64,000 bases of DNA from Siniperca chuatsi (GCF_020085105.1 NC_058045.1:8384333-8448332); one strand, 5' to 3'; shown: positions 36,201 through 49,151, counted from the first letter of the stretch. A program made the numbers and translations. The notes: generated by a model from the letters alone, not told the origin.

Positions 36201-39200
36201 CCAGAGAAGGGGGAGAGACTGAGATGAGGACAGAGGCTGAAATACTACAGGCATGCTTTTAGAGAGAAGCATGGCATTCTCTGTTTACACACTATACATA
36301 AATAAGTACACATTATGTATGTACAGTATAATTACAGGCACAATAATAATAATAAAACTACATTTTTTATATACATGTACAAACAAAACTAGAGTTTACA
36401 GCCATGCTGGCAGCTTGTTGAAGCTGTGCTTAGGCACAGCAGTGCTTTGAGATAAATGCTAATGCTAGCATGGTAACATGCTGATGGTTAGCAGGTAAAT
36501 GGTTTACCACCTTAGTTTAGCATGTTAGCATGCTTACAGTGGCTAATTGGCACTAAACACAAAGTACAGCTGAGGCTGATGCGAAAAACATTAGTATGAC
36601 CAAAGTATTGGACAAACTGAAATTTTGACCACATGATGGTGTTACAGGAAAAAACAAGGGATCACAAAAGTTATTAGGATTCATCCTGTGGGGAACATGT
36701 GAAATTAGTCCATCCCATAGTTGTTGAGATATTTCAGTCTGGACCAAAGCGGTGGACCGACAGAAAGACATTGCCATCTCTAGAGCTACGCCGCTAGCAT
36801 GGCTAAAAACAAGTATAAAGCAGTTTCTGTGTTACACATTTTGTGAAGTCACATTCTAGTAATAAATGGAGATGTCAGAGATGACACACCAAATTCTCAC
36901 TCACTGTATCGCCCTCACAAACAAGTCTGACTAGTTGATTGAGTGTGAGCTCATAGTGACAACAGCAAGTAAATAGGAATTCACATGTGTAATTGGATAA
37001 CTGAAATCCAACTGGTCTGAAAGAGGAATAGTCCTGCTGAATGTGTTTTTGTTTGTCTAAGTATCTGCTATATATTACTCAGTGTGTGCGCACCAGTGTA
37101 CGTCTGGTCATACTTAATCACCCTATAATTGGTAAACCCTCTCTTGAGTTCCACTTGACAGTCATGTGTCGAGGAGTGTCAGTGTGTGGTGAACTCTTGA
37201 TGCTTTCGTCAATTGTAAAGGTACTTAGCTTGCAATATATAACCATTACGTGGTGATGTGGAAATGCTAAGCAGGATTCAGCCTTAAGTCTGCTTGAGTT
37301 AGCTGTGATCTGTTTATTTGCTTGAAACTAGCAGTGTTACATTTGTTAAGGATTAGTGCAGCTTTGTACAGTCCATAGTGCTTGTTGTACAACACTTTGT
37401 ATTAGGCTTTATCAGCTTACACCTTACACTGGTGTTGTGCTGTGATCATTGCAAGATTCGGTGGCTTGTTGTGACCATTACATTTCAGTTCCATTACACT
37501 TGAAGCGACACTTCTGTTCTAAAAACGCTGCTTCTAAAATGTTGCTCTGAAACCTAATTAAATTCTCTCTTTGCAGTTTCCTCTTTATGGAAGGTCTTCA
37601 AGCTTCCAGCCATTATTACACTTGCTTACTTAAACCATATTTATTCTGTTTCACTTCCTCAAATCTACAGCAGAGAACTCAAGAGTTCTATGCTCAACAG
37701 TTTCTGACTTATGTGTCAATAGTTCACTGACTGTAATGTTGAGCTTCTATCAGGAAAATGGTAATTCACTGTAAAAATAGGGGACAATGTCTGGAAAAGG
37801 GATTTCCTGAGCCTCGTGGCCTTGTGCGACATTATCACTGACCTACATTAGATGTGCACGCTCCACTTCTTTCACAGACATTAATAGCTGTTATCTGAGT
37901 TTGTCATCTGTGTGCTATACTATAAACAAACAGGATTAAAATCTGGCTTCTAAAACGTAACAGATGTACCAAATAAGAGCATTGCATACACAACCAGATG
38001 GTCTCACTGTGGCAGTAGCAGAAAAGCTGAATAGAGCAGAGGCAAGGACTCACTCTGTAGAATTAACTGTATATGAAGAGCAAATTCAGAAAGTCGAATA
38101 AAGCATGAAAGGAAATGTTTTATTCCCTATTTCTTAGTTACATTTTTTCGGTCATCATTACTAAGATTTTACTCACTTGAAACATGAGGTAGCAGCAACA
38201 CCACTAGACACAGCTACAGGGAAGTCCATGGAGCATAGTAACACCAGCAGATCAGGTTTGAAAAACAACGCCCCCGTTTAACCCAATTATCCAAACCATT
38301 CATTTGAGAGTGACGATAAAATGTTTGTTGTAAATGTCCATTGTGCTGAGCTACTTAGCAGTTCAACTTTGCCCAAATGTACACCGCCTGTAGTTGTGCA
38401 CATATGTTTTGCAATTCAACGGTAGATTGTAATGGATAGTTAAAGATGTTCACCTTAATTTTACCTTCAAATAGGTGGTTTAAGTAAGCAAACCAGTCTC
38501 TATAAAGAATCTGGTGATTTAAAATAAAATGCGGTATCATAACCAAGATGTATGATAGCCAAAACTAGAAAATAGAGTCCAATGTGAAACAGAATGAAAT
38601 ATTCCTTTAGGTTCTCATTTGTAATGCATAAAACTGGAATTGTAGGCCATATTTGACCATTTCCAGAAAACTAATTAGACAAATGTCCATAGTAAAAGAT
38701 TATCTGTGCAAATGCTCCATATCTTATACAATATCTGCATCTGGTCTTTGTTTCTCCTTCCTTTAGGACCGGAGTACCGAGGCCAGTTTTATGAGCATCC
38801 CTGTGTCAATGCGTCGGGGTTCTTCAGAGAACAATCTGGACCTGGATCTGAGTGATGGATGTCTCAGCCCTACTCTGGGCTTTGAGGTCCAGCGTAGTCG
38901 TTCTTGCTTGGACAACCTCCAGCAGAAGATACTGAAAGTCACCGAGCAGCTGAAGATTGAGCAGACGGTGCGGGATGAGAATGTAGCTGAGTACCTGAAG
39001 CTGATGAACAGTGCGGACAAGCAGCAAGTAGGGCGCATCAAGCAGGTGTTTGAGAAGAAGAACCAGAAGTCAGCTCAGAACATTTCCCAGATGCAAAAGA
39101 AGCTGGAGCAGTACCATCGAAAGATGAAAGACAGTGAAATCCACCACAGCCCATCCCCTCACCCATCCTCTGTCAAACACAGCACCATTCCCAGGGTGTC

Positions 39201-40886
39201 TCCCAGAGAGCTGTTGAGGGATATGACTGGCAGTGGTCGACACCCGACCATGGACAAGATCAAGACCATCGGACCAGGTGTTTCCCTCTCCCCTCCTTTC
39301 TTCTTCAGCAAGCCCCGAGAGTTTGCCAACCTTATCAGGAACAAGTTTGGCAGTGCTGACAACATCGCTCACCTCAAGACCACTCTGGATGCTTCCTCAC
39401 CGCTGCCCACTGACAGTACAGGAAAAGGGCTCAGTAGCAGCACCTCTATGGTGGGCAAGCCCAAGTATCCCAGTGATGATGAGTGCTCCTCAGAGAGCGC
39501 TTCCATTTCAGCAGACAGTAATGGGAACCCAGTGGGGGCAGGAGTGTCAGCAGGGCAGGCACAGGGTCAGGGTCAGGGCCAGGGCCAGGGCCAGCAGGGC
39601 GGGGGAGACGGCCAGAGCAGACTGGCCCTGAGTCTGGAGGAGGTGAGGGAGATCAAAGACGCCCAGAGCCAGCTGGAGGAGGATATGGAGGAGCTAAAGT
39701 CTCAGTTCAAGAGAGAGTATGGCATCATCAGTCAAACACTGCAGGAGGAGAGATACAGGTATGTTTATATCACTTACTATTTCATAATACGACACAGCAA
39801 AGTTACTATTCAAAATGTATACAACCATAGCACTTAGAGAATTAGGAGATACGTATTTACTAAATGGTAGATGTAATTCATCACATTAGCATCTGCAGAA
39901 GCACCATTTACAGTATGTTCAAATCTGCCTATAAACTAACTAATATTTCTGCATCCTCCTGCATCGACTGCCAGGTATGAGCGTTTGGAAGACCAACTAA
40001 ATGACCTGACAGAGCTTCACCAACATGAGATGGCTGATCTGAAGCAGGAACTGGCCAGCATCGAGGAGAGGGTGACCTACCAGGCTCATGAAAGGGCCAG
40101 GGACATACAGGTATATAATAGTGAATCTATTATGTCGTCATGATGCTTGACTTGTAAACGGCAGACCATGTGGCTTACCTGTGTGTCATTAGGGTGGGGT
40201 ATCAACAGGCAGGTCAGATAGGAGTGAAAAAATTCAAATGCATTATTTTAGATTAAAATAAAAGGCCAACAGATCGCTGAAACTTGTCTGACATCTGTTA
40301 ATAAAGCTATTGTCATCGGTCAAGTGATGAGTCCATTACTATATAGAGTTGAATGTATTCGTTGCCTGTGTATAATGGTTCCCTTCATCAGATAACAAAA
40401 TCGAAATCTATTTTGTCATTTGACCTTTATGACAATACAAATCTCTGTCCCTCTGCTGTGCTGATACATAATTAATCTTCTGGAGGAATTTGGGTAATTA
40501 AGGATTAAAAGGTCAGCAAAACACCCTTTAGCCACTTGGGAAACATTCAGGCCCTCAGAGTCTCTCTGCGTCTATCTCAGGAAGCTCTGGAGTCGTGTCA
40601 GACGCGAGTGTACAAGCTGGAGCTCCAGCAGCAGCAGCAGCAGCAGACGGTCCAGCTCGAGAGCCGTGATGCCCGGGTCTTGCTGGGGAAGAGCATAAAC
40701 ATCATGCTGGCCATCATCACCGTCATCCTGGTGTGTGTCTCCACTGCTGCCAAGTTTGCCGCTCCACTGATGAGGAGCCGGTACCATGTGATAGCTACCT
40801 TCCTGGGAGTTTGTTTTTTAACCATGTTCTGGAAAAACTGGGACCATTTACAGTATGCCATAGACAGGTTGCTAGTGCCTGCCTGA
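30245..40886 (+). CDS. tmcc3: Transmembrane and coiled-coil domain family protein 3
   Basis: TMCC proteins are ER membrane proteins; TMCC3 has been linked to three-way junctions of the ER network (family knowledge). Coding exons: 30245-30310, 38767-39758, 39975-40110, 40581-40886; phases agree and give 499 aa. Residues about 71-145 form a coiled coil ([20 protein letters not shown], then [16 protein letters not shown]). [20 protein letters not shown] is a TMCC hallmark. A second coiled coil runs through [18 protein letters not shown] to [14 protein letters not shown]. Two membrane segments end the protein. The region from VILVCVST to MRSRYH fits TMCC3 rather than TMCC1 or TMCC2. The 22-residue first exon ([20 protein letters not shown] plus RM) differs from the human start I recall, so it is inferred from its ATG, the GTGAGT donor and matching phase. 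Other first exons may exist in the 8.5-kb intron. Confidence 0.9.
30672..31007. mobile_element. MITE with TAGGGCTGAAAC ends
   Basis: The left end tagggctgaaac (30672-30683) and the right end gtttcggctcta (complement tagagccgaaac, ending at 31007) are near-perfect inverted repeats. The interior has attaatcgattatcaaaatt-type words known from a common fish element. It is 336 bases long and non-coding. Diverged relatives lie near 62236-63235. Confidence 0.65.
31848..32235 (+). repeat. Dispersed teleost repeat in tmcc3 intron 1
   Basis: Starts cagttttatttatatagccc and continues tttgcctaaaagagccttac aatctgtacaacatacagta. A shorter related copy begins at about 55352 (ggtttatttgtatagcccta ... gggctttacag). 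The family name cannot be fixed from sequence. Confidence 0.55.
34990..35016. repeat. C-rich tract (C14-AG-C11)
   Basis: Two long C runs separated by AG; the minus strand is therefore G-rich. A second, weaker C-rich tract lies near 34194-34217. Such tracts could form G-quadruplex or i-motif structures, and are also prone to sequencing error. Confidence 0.85.
36386..36803 (+). repeat. Three-copy dispersed repeat, copy A
   Basis: The longest of three same-strand copies. It has gctaatgctagcatggtaac, gttgttgagatatttcagtc, gtggaccgac and ctagagctacgccgctagca. The ends are roughly inverted (agccatgctggcag at 36401, ccgctagcatggct at 36790), which suggests a MITE. Confidence 0.7.
39558..39612 (+). 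repeat. tmcc3: Coding GGT/GGC-CAG minisatellite in tmcc3
   Basis: Tandem CAGGGT / CAGGGC units in frame code for a Gln-Gly run ([17 protein letters not shown]) at about residues 286-302, in the disordered linker between the coiled coils. Human TMCC3 has no such run that I recall. The units are similar enough to suggest recent expansion. Confidence 0.85.
40581..40886 (+). CDS. tmcc3: tmcc3 last exon: polyQ and two membrane segments
   Basis: Codes for residues 399-499. Seven CAG codons in a row give seven Gln at about 414-420. Membrane segment 1 is about 436-455 ([20 protein letters not shown]) and segment 2 about 467-482 ([16 protein letters not shown]), joined by a short loop with Arg residues. 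The C-terminus is LLVPA. This places both coiled coils on one face of the membrane, expected to be cytosolic. Confidence 0.92.
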   Translation, partial: EALESCQTRVYKLELQQQQQQQTVQLESRDARVLLGKSINIMLAIITVILVCVSTAAKFAAPLMRSRYHVIATFLGVCFLTMFWKNWDHLQYAIDRLLVPA

Positions 40887-42860
40887 TAGTGAAGAGTGCA
40901 CACTTCAGACAACACTGCAGTAACATGTCAGTTGTCAGGATAGGACTGTCTAAGCGGATTGGTTGTACAATCGTCAGAAGACATGATCGTCATGCATTTA
41001 CAGAGGTCACTGTTTTTTTTTTTTAAAGTCAGACTGAAATTAAATTTTGGTGATTTTTTTTTCTTGTCTAGAACTTGAATGTGTATTGCTAACAATTTTC
41101 ATTTAACCTTTAAAATAATATTTATATAACAGTACATTTTGTTACTTCCCTAAGGATTGCTATGAAATCATCACAAGACATAAATAGTGAATTCAAGGAT
41201 CAAGAGGGGTGAAGAGAAGTGCATTATCACTACAATGCAGCAACATGGGGCTCTTTCCCTCAGTTTTGGTGGAAATAATCAGTAGATGAGGTAAAATTTG
41301 GCAAATGTTTATTCTTTCTCATATTTTTTCAGCTCGAGTTTAACATCTCTCAAACTGTTGAAAGCATGCACACACAAACAAAACCTCAAGCTTGGTATCT
41401 TGTTGGCCACAGCTATGAAATGCTAAAGGTGCTGGTAGGCAGATTTTTACCTTTGCACAGAGACAGGTTAGCTGTTTCCCCCTGTTTTTAGTCTTTATGC
41501 TAAGCTAAGCTAACCTAACTGGTTGTAGCTTCATATTTAGCATACAGACATGAGAGAGGTATCAATCTTCTAATCTAACAAATGTTGAACTATTCCTTTT
41601 AATGAAGACTCTACGGACTATAGCACAGAGGCAATGGACAGCCTGTTTTTTTATGTGTTTTGTTTTTATTCCTTATTGCCTTGTCTGCCCTGTGTGGTCA
41701 GTCATCTCTTAAGGTTTTTCTGTTTACTGTTCTTGATGTTTAATGTGCAATATATTTGATTTCTAAGAGCACTGTTTTTAGAATGTTTCTTTTAGGAGTT
41801 TATGTTTTACGTCCGTGTTTTACAGTGACAGGGTGTTGGTGTTGGGGGGATGGATTGGGTGAGGAAGTGTCATTAATGCTTGCATGAGAGATCTATAACC
41901 ACTAAAGCCACTGCTGGGCTCTAATAAGACCAGCTGTCTCCTCTCTCAAGGGCCAAAAATCAATCCCACTGCATTACCGTGCTGGTAGCGTGGTAATATC
42001 AACACACGGCAGTGCAGGCACAGATGCACATGCACCCAAACAATACAAAAACAGAGTCAGTCACTTGGCTCTTTTTATGTCTTATGGGTCTGATGTTTGT
42101 CTTTTACTAATAATGTGATTGAGAAGCGATGGATTATACTGTGATACAAGGCCTTGTTCCAAGGAAAAATGCATTTCCCTGTTTTTTTAAAGAAGCAACA
42201 AACAGCCTTCAGTACTCCAATGATGACAGAGGAGCACATTATAGGCTCTAAGTGATGAACCACGAGCCTATTTTTTTGGAGTGACTAATGTATTATTTCA
42301 TTTTTGTCTTACGAACATTACCTATGAGGATCTCCAATGAAGCTACGGACCACTTTTTAATGTTTGTCTGCCATAATAACATGTTTATGTTGATGTTTGT
42401 TGTCGTCTCTCTGTTGTTCTACTGACTGTATCATATGTTTTTGTTCTTCTTATGACATATTTGAGGAAGTTTTACCTGCAGAACTACAGATCTGGTTTAC
42501 ATTCTCTTTTCATCTCTGGTGCACTATGTGATCAATCAGTTGTATTTTCATGCATTACGTGCCTTTGTCTGACAATTTCTGTTAAATTAAATAAGCCTTT
42601 TTAATCAACCTGTGACTGATGTTTGGAATTGGAGTTTGGTATTTGTCATGTGATTGTTTTTTTCTCAGTAGTGTGGACAACAGTCAGAAAGTCAGAGATT
42701 ACTTCACCATGTGCCATTGGTGTAAAAAAGGAAACTGAGATGGAAGTTTAACTCACTGAAACTTCCAGAAAGTAATCTATTTATACTCCGCAGATTTCTT
42801 TGCCATTATCTTCTTTATTTTCCTTTGAGTCATTTGCACCAGAAGAATAAACCTTTAGGA
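40887..42860 (+). other. tmcc3: tmcc3 3' UTR region
   Basis: No reading frame of interest. A candidate poly(A) signal AATAAA is at 42846-42851, about 2 kb after the stop, which would give a long 3' UTR; TMCC genes often have long ones, but this end is uncertain. A repeat copy sits at 41425-41602. Confidence 0.35.
41425..41602 (+). repeat. 3' half of the 61.4-kb MITE family
   Basis: Matches the right part of the element at 61391-61844: gctgtttccccctgttttta gtctttatgctaagctaagc, cttcatatttag, and the end gttgaactattccttttaa. The left half is missing. Confidence 0.65.
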
Positions 42861-43966
42861 AAAACTTAATAAACATACACTTTCTAATAGGTTACACTCT
42901 ATTAATATGAATACCACATATATTTGCTGTTCTCTTACCACTAAATGCTCCCTCCTTCACCACCACTAGGGGGTGTAGGTGCTACACTGTTGACACAATA
43001 GAGATCAAGAAAACATATTGGAAGGCTGCAGCATCTTACAGAGCCTGCGTGGTACCAACCAGATGTTATGAATTTTTTATATCCAAATGAATAATTTCCA
43101 TTCTGTCAAAATCAATGCCACCACTTCACACAAACATTAAGACTACAACATCACACAAAACAGAGACAACCTGTGGCAGTAATATCACAGGCAATGTGGA
43201 ATAGTAGCACCCTCTGCTGTTGTAACAAATAAACATTGACGCTACAGTTTTTCTACACATTTCTACTATTTTCGAGAGTGCATGGCTTCATTGCAGCATA
43301 CTTCTGTATATTTCCATTAACGTCAAATCTAGGTCATGCTGTATTCCACGCTGTGAACAGGAATGCTTTCTGTAGGCTGATATTTGTCTGTAGCTGTGAC
43401 TGGTGTGGTTCACATCAGGGTGCATTTTGATACCCAGGATGCTGATGATCAGAGAGAGATGGATAAAACTCAATTACAGTCACTTTAATGATCACTCAGC
43501 CAAGCTGGTACAATATGCAGCTGCACAGTTCCAACATCATCACACAGCCACAATAATAAATAAGGGCACATCATAAAATGTGAAATATCACCTTCAAATA
43601 ACAGATAACATACAGCATGTCACATATACGCAACAGTACAACAGCATCAACGTTATTGCTGCATATCACTGTCAGAGAGCAGGAGGTCCAGACACAGGGA
43701 CACACACAAACACACATATACGCACAAAATGAAGTTCATGCATGGTTAAACTCAGCCGCACTGCGATATGGGTCACCTGGCACAGTGGTGTGCACGGTAT
43801 AGTCAGCGTGACTAGTGCCTGCCTGCATGCAAAACAGAGGCACAGACACACGGTGAGATACAGGAAAGGGGATGATAGACAGATCTCTGGGACTCACACA
43901 GTGTTCCCATACTTTATGAGAGCTTAAGTTTAAGAGTGAGCTGTGTGCACATGTCTATGCGTGTGT

Positions 43967-43968
<2 letters not shown>

Positions 43969-44002
<34 letters not shown>

Positions 44003-44126
44003 GAGGACTGGCTGTACTTCATGCATTTGTGGAGCAACTAAGGCCTCTGGGGGAGAAAAAATACTCAGATTGGTGTGACGCAGAGATCCTGACTAACACA
44101 CAGACACACACACACAGCCACCCACG

Positions 44127-44208
<82 letters not shown>
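43969..44208. repeat. Paired (GT)n and (CA)n microsatellites
   Basis: (GT)16 at 43969-44000 is followed 130 bases later by an almost pure (CA)n run at 44130-44208 (about 39 units). The two are complementary and could pair as a large hairpin. Confidence 0.95.
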
Positions 44209-44212
<4 letters not shown>

Positions 44213-45115
44213 GAGGCTTAAAAACAGGGATTAGAACTATATTTGTAGGTGTGAATGGAGAGCAATATTTTCTTTCCCAATCTCTCTCTCTGTATTATGT
44301 GATCTAAAAAGTGCCTTTGATGTGTTCTCTGATCCTGTGTGTTTTCCATTACGCTCTCCCTTGTGGCTCCTGGAGCTCGTTGGCCTATTCACTGGGCTCC
44401 ATAATGAGCTGCTAATTATCCCAGGACCTCATCAAGTCTCTTTGGGCCCGCAGCTAAGCCTCCTCCTCACACAGGTTGGCATGGTGACCGTAGGGGATGG
44501 GACCTGCATGGAGGAGGCCACCAAAAGGACCGGCGCAGCTTCACTCCTGCTCTCTTCTACTGAGGGCGAGAGAGGGGGGCACATTTTTTTCACTCCCAGG
44601 AAGACAAAAGAGAGAGAGTAGGAAGTGTGTAGATAGAATTAGCTTAAGCATGGCTGGTATAAAATTTATGAATTTTAGTTGTTTGTTTACAAGTACATGT
44701 GCGTGTGTGGGTTTGTGTGTTTCAGTCGTGCATGAACCCATATTATGGGAAAGTTCTGACCTCTCTGGCAACTTCCACACTGATTTAGACTCCTCTGGCA
44801 GCACTGGCCCCTTCCCATTTCCTGTTTATGGTGTCCTGGAAACAGGGCATGTTCAATTCCTCTGCTTTAGCACTATAACATAAAAATGTACATGTACTGC
44901 ATCTAGCAAAGAGCCGCAGTCTCATACCTCAGCACGCACAAGATCTGCAGCTCTGATGCTGCAGTGTCTGTGACCAGAATTAGATTCTTTAAATGGCGAA
45001 TACAGAAAAATGGCCGGTAGAAAATTCCAGATTTATGGAGACATTTATCATCAAGGTTTTCATATAAATCACCTCTTAAAATTCCCTAATTCAAAGGCAC
45101 CTCCAATTTCCTTTA

Positions 45116-45128
45116 GTTGCTAGGCAAC
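45116..45128. promoter_or_regulatory. X-box-like palindrome (possible RFX site)
   Basis: GTTGCTAGGCAAC is a perfect 5-bp inverted repeat with a 3-bp centre and is close to the RFX X-box consensus. Such sites can mark ciliary or other RFX-controlled enhancers. It lies 4.1 kb upstream of the ccdc136 start exon and may be coincidence. Confidence 0.35.
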
Positions 45129-46131
45129 CATAGAGCGCCACAGTGATGCTTGGAGTTAAAGGCTGGCAGCCCAGTATTGTAAAGTGGATTGTGGAGTGAA
45201 TCACTGTCTTTTATAGCTCTGAGGTTCCATTACATGGTCAGCTGACAGTGACAATGATGCACTGTCACAGCCTATTTATCCCTCTGGTGTATCCACAAGC
45301 AAATTATGTCAGCCGAATGGTTGTATTGGGGCTTGTGCAGTTTGACCACTGCCACTGGACAAGCAATTACCCATTATAATCATTAGGGCATATTTGAGAG
45401 ATTTAATAACATATGGTACTTTTGTTTGAGTGTTGAAAATTTGCCAACATGATATTTGATAAATTTTTTCATTGTGCTCTATCCATCAATGTCTATGAAG
45501 TCTATTTAAAGTCTGCATGCCATATGTGATGTCTGATATTGGTCTGTATGTGTCTGCATTTAGATCTCTTTTCTTTTAAGCTGTATTCTACTCAGGGCTT
45601 GATTAAACCACTATGGGGCCCTGATAAAAAAATGAGCTTTTGGATCCGTTTGACCATCTGTTCCTCCTGCTCTCTGTGCGTGTGATCCGTCACCTCCAAA
45701 TTCCTATTTAAAGCACACTGCAGACTATACATGACAACATTCTATTTTACCTGGAGACCCAAATACTAACTGCCCTAGTTTTGCTCACAATTTAATTTAG
45801 GACTATGCACCATGTAAACACAAAATCACCTAAAAATGTATTTCTTAAAGCTACATATTGATGCTGGGGCCCCTCTATAAGACGCTTTAGGATGAGACAA
45901 TGGAGTGTTATAGTGTCTTTCTGCTCATTGTTAGCTTAAAATAAATAGGCAACATTTTCACCACAACTTTATAAGATAATATGTGATAATATATATGTTT
46001 TATTTATAGGTTGTTCCGTTGACCCCAAGCAGTAAAATGTGGGACATTTGGGGCCCTGTTGCAGTTGCCAGCTTTGATTGTACTATATCTGCAGATGTTG
46101 CCTTATTTTTTTTATTCTAAAAAATGAACAA

Positions 46132-46385
46132 ACAAGAGTCTGCAGCCACGCTAGCTGCTCTGTGAGGATGTACTTGTAGAAATGCCTTGCGCTAAATGCT
46201 AATGTCAGCATGCTAACATTTGCTATTTAGCACTACAAACCAAAAATGTCAACTCATCCTCTGGGGACCCTGAATGTCTGTACAAAATCAGTCTAATAGT
46301 TGTTGAGATATTTCAATCTGCATTAAAGTGGAGACTGACTGATGGACTGACATTGCCATCCCTAGAGCCATGGCTAACAAAATCA
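46132..46385 (+). repeat. Three-copy dispersed repeat, copy B
   Basis: Shares cgctaaatgctaatgtcagc atgctaac, tagttgttgagatatttcaa and acattgccatccctagagcc with copies A and C. It lies between tmcc3 and ccdc136 and is shorter than copy A. Confidence 0.7.
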
Positions 46386-47927
46386 GATATTTCATGAATT
46401 CCAAACATAATAATATTCATGATGCACATTTTTGTGTAAATCATTTTTAAACACTCCCATTCAAACCATCATTAAACTCCACATTACATGAATGGAGGAT
46501 GTTAAATGTCAAAACCACAGATTGCAAATACTTTAAGAAACTATTGGCCCTTTGTGTGTTTGTGTCTGTGTGTGCCCATTTGTGTTACATGTTAATTAGA
46601 GGCTCACATTCCTGAGGTCTATACTGTAGGCGTGGTCGCCTTGCGTATGACTTGTTGAATCTGGACAAAACAAAGACCACAGTATGAGTGGAGTGGATAG
46701 ATTCCCTGCGTATGACCTCACACTCAGTGGGAAAGCTCTCTCTTTTCGCTCTCTCTGTTATAGAACAAACAGCTCATCTCTAACACACTCCTACTGCAGG
46801 GCGATCAGACCTTGGTAGAAGGACATTATAGATACTTTTTGTAGTTTGATTTTCCAATATATTCTTATTTTTTTAGGTATAGCTAGAGTATGGGTGGGGA
46901 TTGCTGCAAAGAAAATTTGGAGTGTATCTTCCAACAGCACAGCATTTAACAATCATCCTAGTGTACTTTATAGCTCTAAGTCTATATGAGGCACTTACAT
47001 TCCGCCCATCTGATTCAGCAAGCAGTTTTAAACAAACATTGAGAATTATTTTAGTGTTTGACCATGGTTTGATGGTATCTGCATTCCTTCTGCTCTGTAC
47101 CCAGGCTCCTGCCACACTAGAGTGACACGGGTGGATTGAAGCCAGACATTGTCAGCTCATTATCAACACCTTGTCAGCCAACTTTCTCCACTCCACAGCT
47201 CTCCCTTCCTGTGTGTGTCTGTGTGGGGGGCTGTTATTGTGTGTGTTAAGAAGACTGTGGGACGACTTCAAGTTGAAAGATGGCTCCATGCTCAGTCTCC
47301 TTGTCTGGGGATTACAGCTAGCTGCCTGAGGAAAGCTGCACAGAGCCAAATTAAAGGATGTGAAGGAAATGCTTATAAGCAGGCATCAATCTTTTGAATC
47401 TGGTACCTTTTATCTCTAGTTACTTGTTGTCTGTCCCTGAGAAATCACTTGCTGTTTATCACAGGTACAAACAAGCACATCACTCAAGACACAGACTGCC
47501 TGCCTCTTTCTATTTCCGTTACAAAAACTTCTGTTTTTATTATTTTTTTTACATCCTCTTTCAGATGTCAGCAGGTTCCATATGTGTGTGACTATAGTGT
47601 TTGTGTGTGTGTACATCTGCAAAGCACTTCCTGCTCTCTGACAGTGCTGTGATAGGAATATCCTCCTACTGGGCCAGCTAACGGTTAAGCCTGGCCCTCC
47701 TTTCATTTCACTCTCTACGCTGACATGTTTTCAGACTGTTTCACAGCATACCACACTTTTCTGGCTCCTTATGTACTACACAGAAGTTGCCAGATGTGAG
47801 AACAGCTGAAACAGACAGAGAGAGAGACAGACAGAGAGAGAAAGAAATGTGTGTGAAGGGTAGTGATGAAAATGGAGGGGGGGTTCAGATGCTGTTTATA
47901 GCATAAGAGCCACTGTTCATTAGCAGT

Positions 47928-47933
<6 letters not shown>

Positions 47934-47962
<29 letters not shown>
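47934..47962. repeat. (GA)n microsatellite
   Basis: About 14 GA units in intergenic sequence, with looser GA-rich sequence from 47813. Confidence 0.9.
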
Positions 47963-47966
<4 letters not shown>

Positions 47967-49101
47967 CCAAGAGGAGGGGAGGAAATGAACAATGGAGGGG
48001 AAGTGATCAGTAATCTGCAACTGTAGCTGTCAGCCTCCACTGCAACAGCCTGTCTGGATCTCATTATAGGTAAATTAATTTGGCTTAGGGGCCAAGGGCA
48101 AACATACATGAGGGTTTGAGGAAGCATGTGTGTGTGTGTTTGTGTGTGCAGGAAAGTACAGATAAATGGCGAACGCTGTAAGAAGCAAAGACGTAGTTTG
48201 CATATGTTTTGGTCCTGTGATCCTCTGCATGAGCTCCTTTTGGAAATCTGTTTGTTGTTTGTTGTCATATTTTATCTCTTTGTCATATTTAATCTCTGCA
48301 CTCATCTTAATATATATTCAAACCCTTGACTTTGTTTATTAGGAACTAGACAAGCCAGTTGGAATTTACATGATAAAATATATAAATAGATTCAGCATTT
48401 GGCAGCTAAATGCATTGCCATTCACTGGAGATCTACTATTTTGCCACTCTTTCACACTGGTGGATCTCAAATTATTTAACACTTGATAAGGTCTACTGTA
48501 ATATCAAGATTTTTGGAAACATTTCTGTATCTTAATATATAGACCTTATTTTAATCTTCATTTTTGGTGTATCTGTGTACAGTATATTGTTTTTGTGTGT
48601 ACCCATCTATGGGTTCCCTTAGACAGAACATGTGTAATGATGTTACAATCATAAGTTACAAGTGTAATGATGGTTAGGCATTGAGTATGGCATTGAGTAT
48701 GTATTAGTCTATGGTATATATCCATAATAAAGACAAAAGGTGGTGGTGGGGGGGGGAAAGCAATAAGAGGCACCGAAAAGAGGGAAGAAGTTGAAGAAGA
48801 GAGCAGAAATAGTTAAGAGTGTAAACCAGGCAGGGAGAGAGAGTGTGTGTTTGTGTGTGTGTGAGAGAGAGGGAGGTCTGTGCAGGGAGACGGAGCTTGC
48901 CGTCTAGAAAACAGCATCTTTCCCTCCACTCTGCTCCTCCCCTCTTCCCTCTCGGCATCTCTCCCACGCTCCAGAACTCAGCCTTCAGCTCCCTGGATAC
49001 TCCCAAATTCTCCCGAGGTACAGCCTGTTTGTGTGTGTGTATATGCATTGAAGCTTGCGTGTGTGTGCGAGTACTTGACGCTGTGCTCAATACTTTCCGT
49101 G

Positions 49102-49104
<3 letters not shown>

Positions 49105-49147
<43 letters not shown>
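49105..49147. repeat. (CT)n microsatellite before ccdc136
   Basis: About 21 CT units ending 92 bases before the ccdc136 start codon. It precedes the CT-rich acceptor at 49226-49227. GA and GT tracts lie at 48837-48870, so the region is rich in simple repeats of both polarities. Confidence 0.9.

Positions 49148-49151
<4 letters not shown>

Larger units (their letters stand above)
30311..38766 (+). other. tmcc3: tmcc3 intron 1
   Basis: An 8.5-kb intron between the short first coding exon and the main exon. It contains the repeats listed separately (30672, 31848, 34990, 36386). Elsewhere I see no further coding exon that keeps phase. The size and position would suit alternative promoters or enhancers, but none can be pointed to. 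Confidence 0.6.

Noticed and set aside
38763..39372. Minus-strand and alternate-frame open frames over tmcc3 exon 2
   Set aside because: They overlap a conserved TMCC coding exon and show no features of their own.
43969..44307. Open frames of Cys-Val or Thr-His repeats
   Set aside because: These are translations of dinucleotide repeats with no splice or family support.
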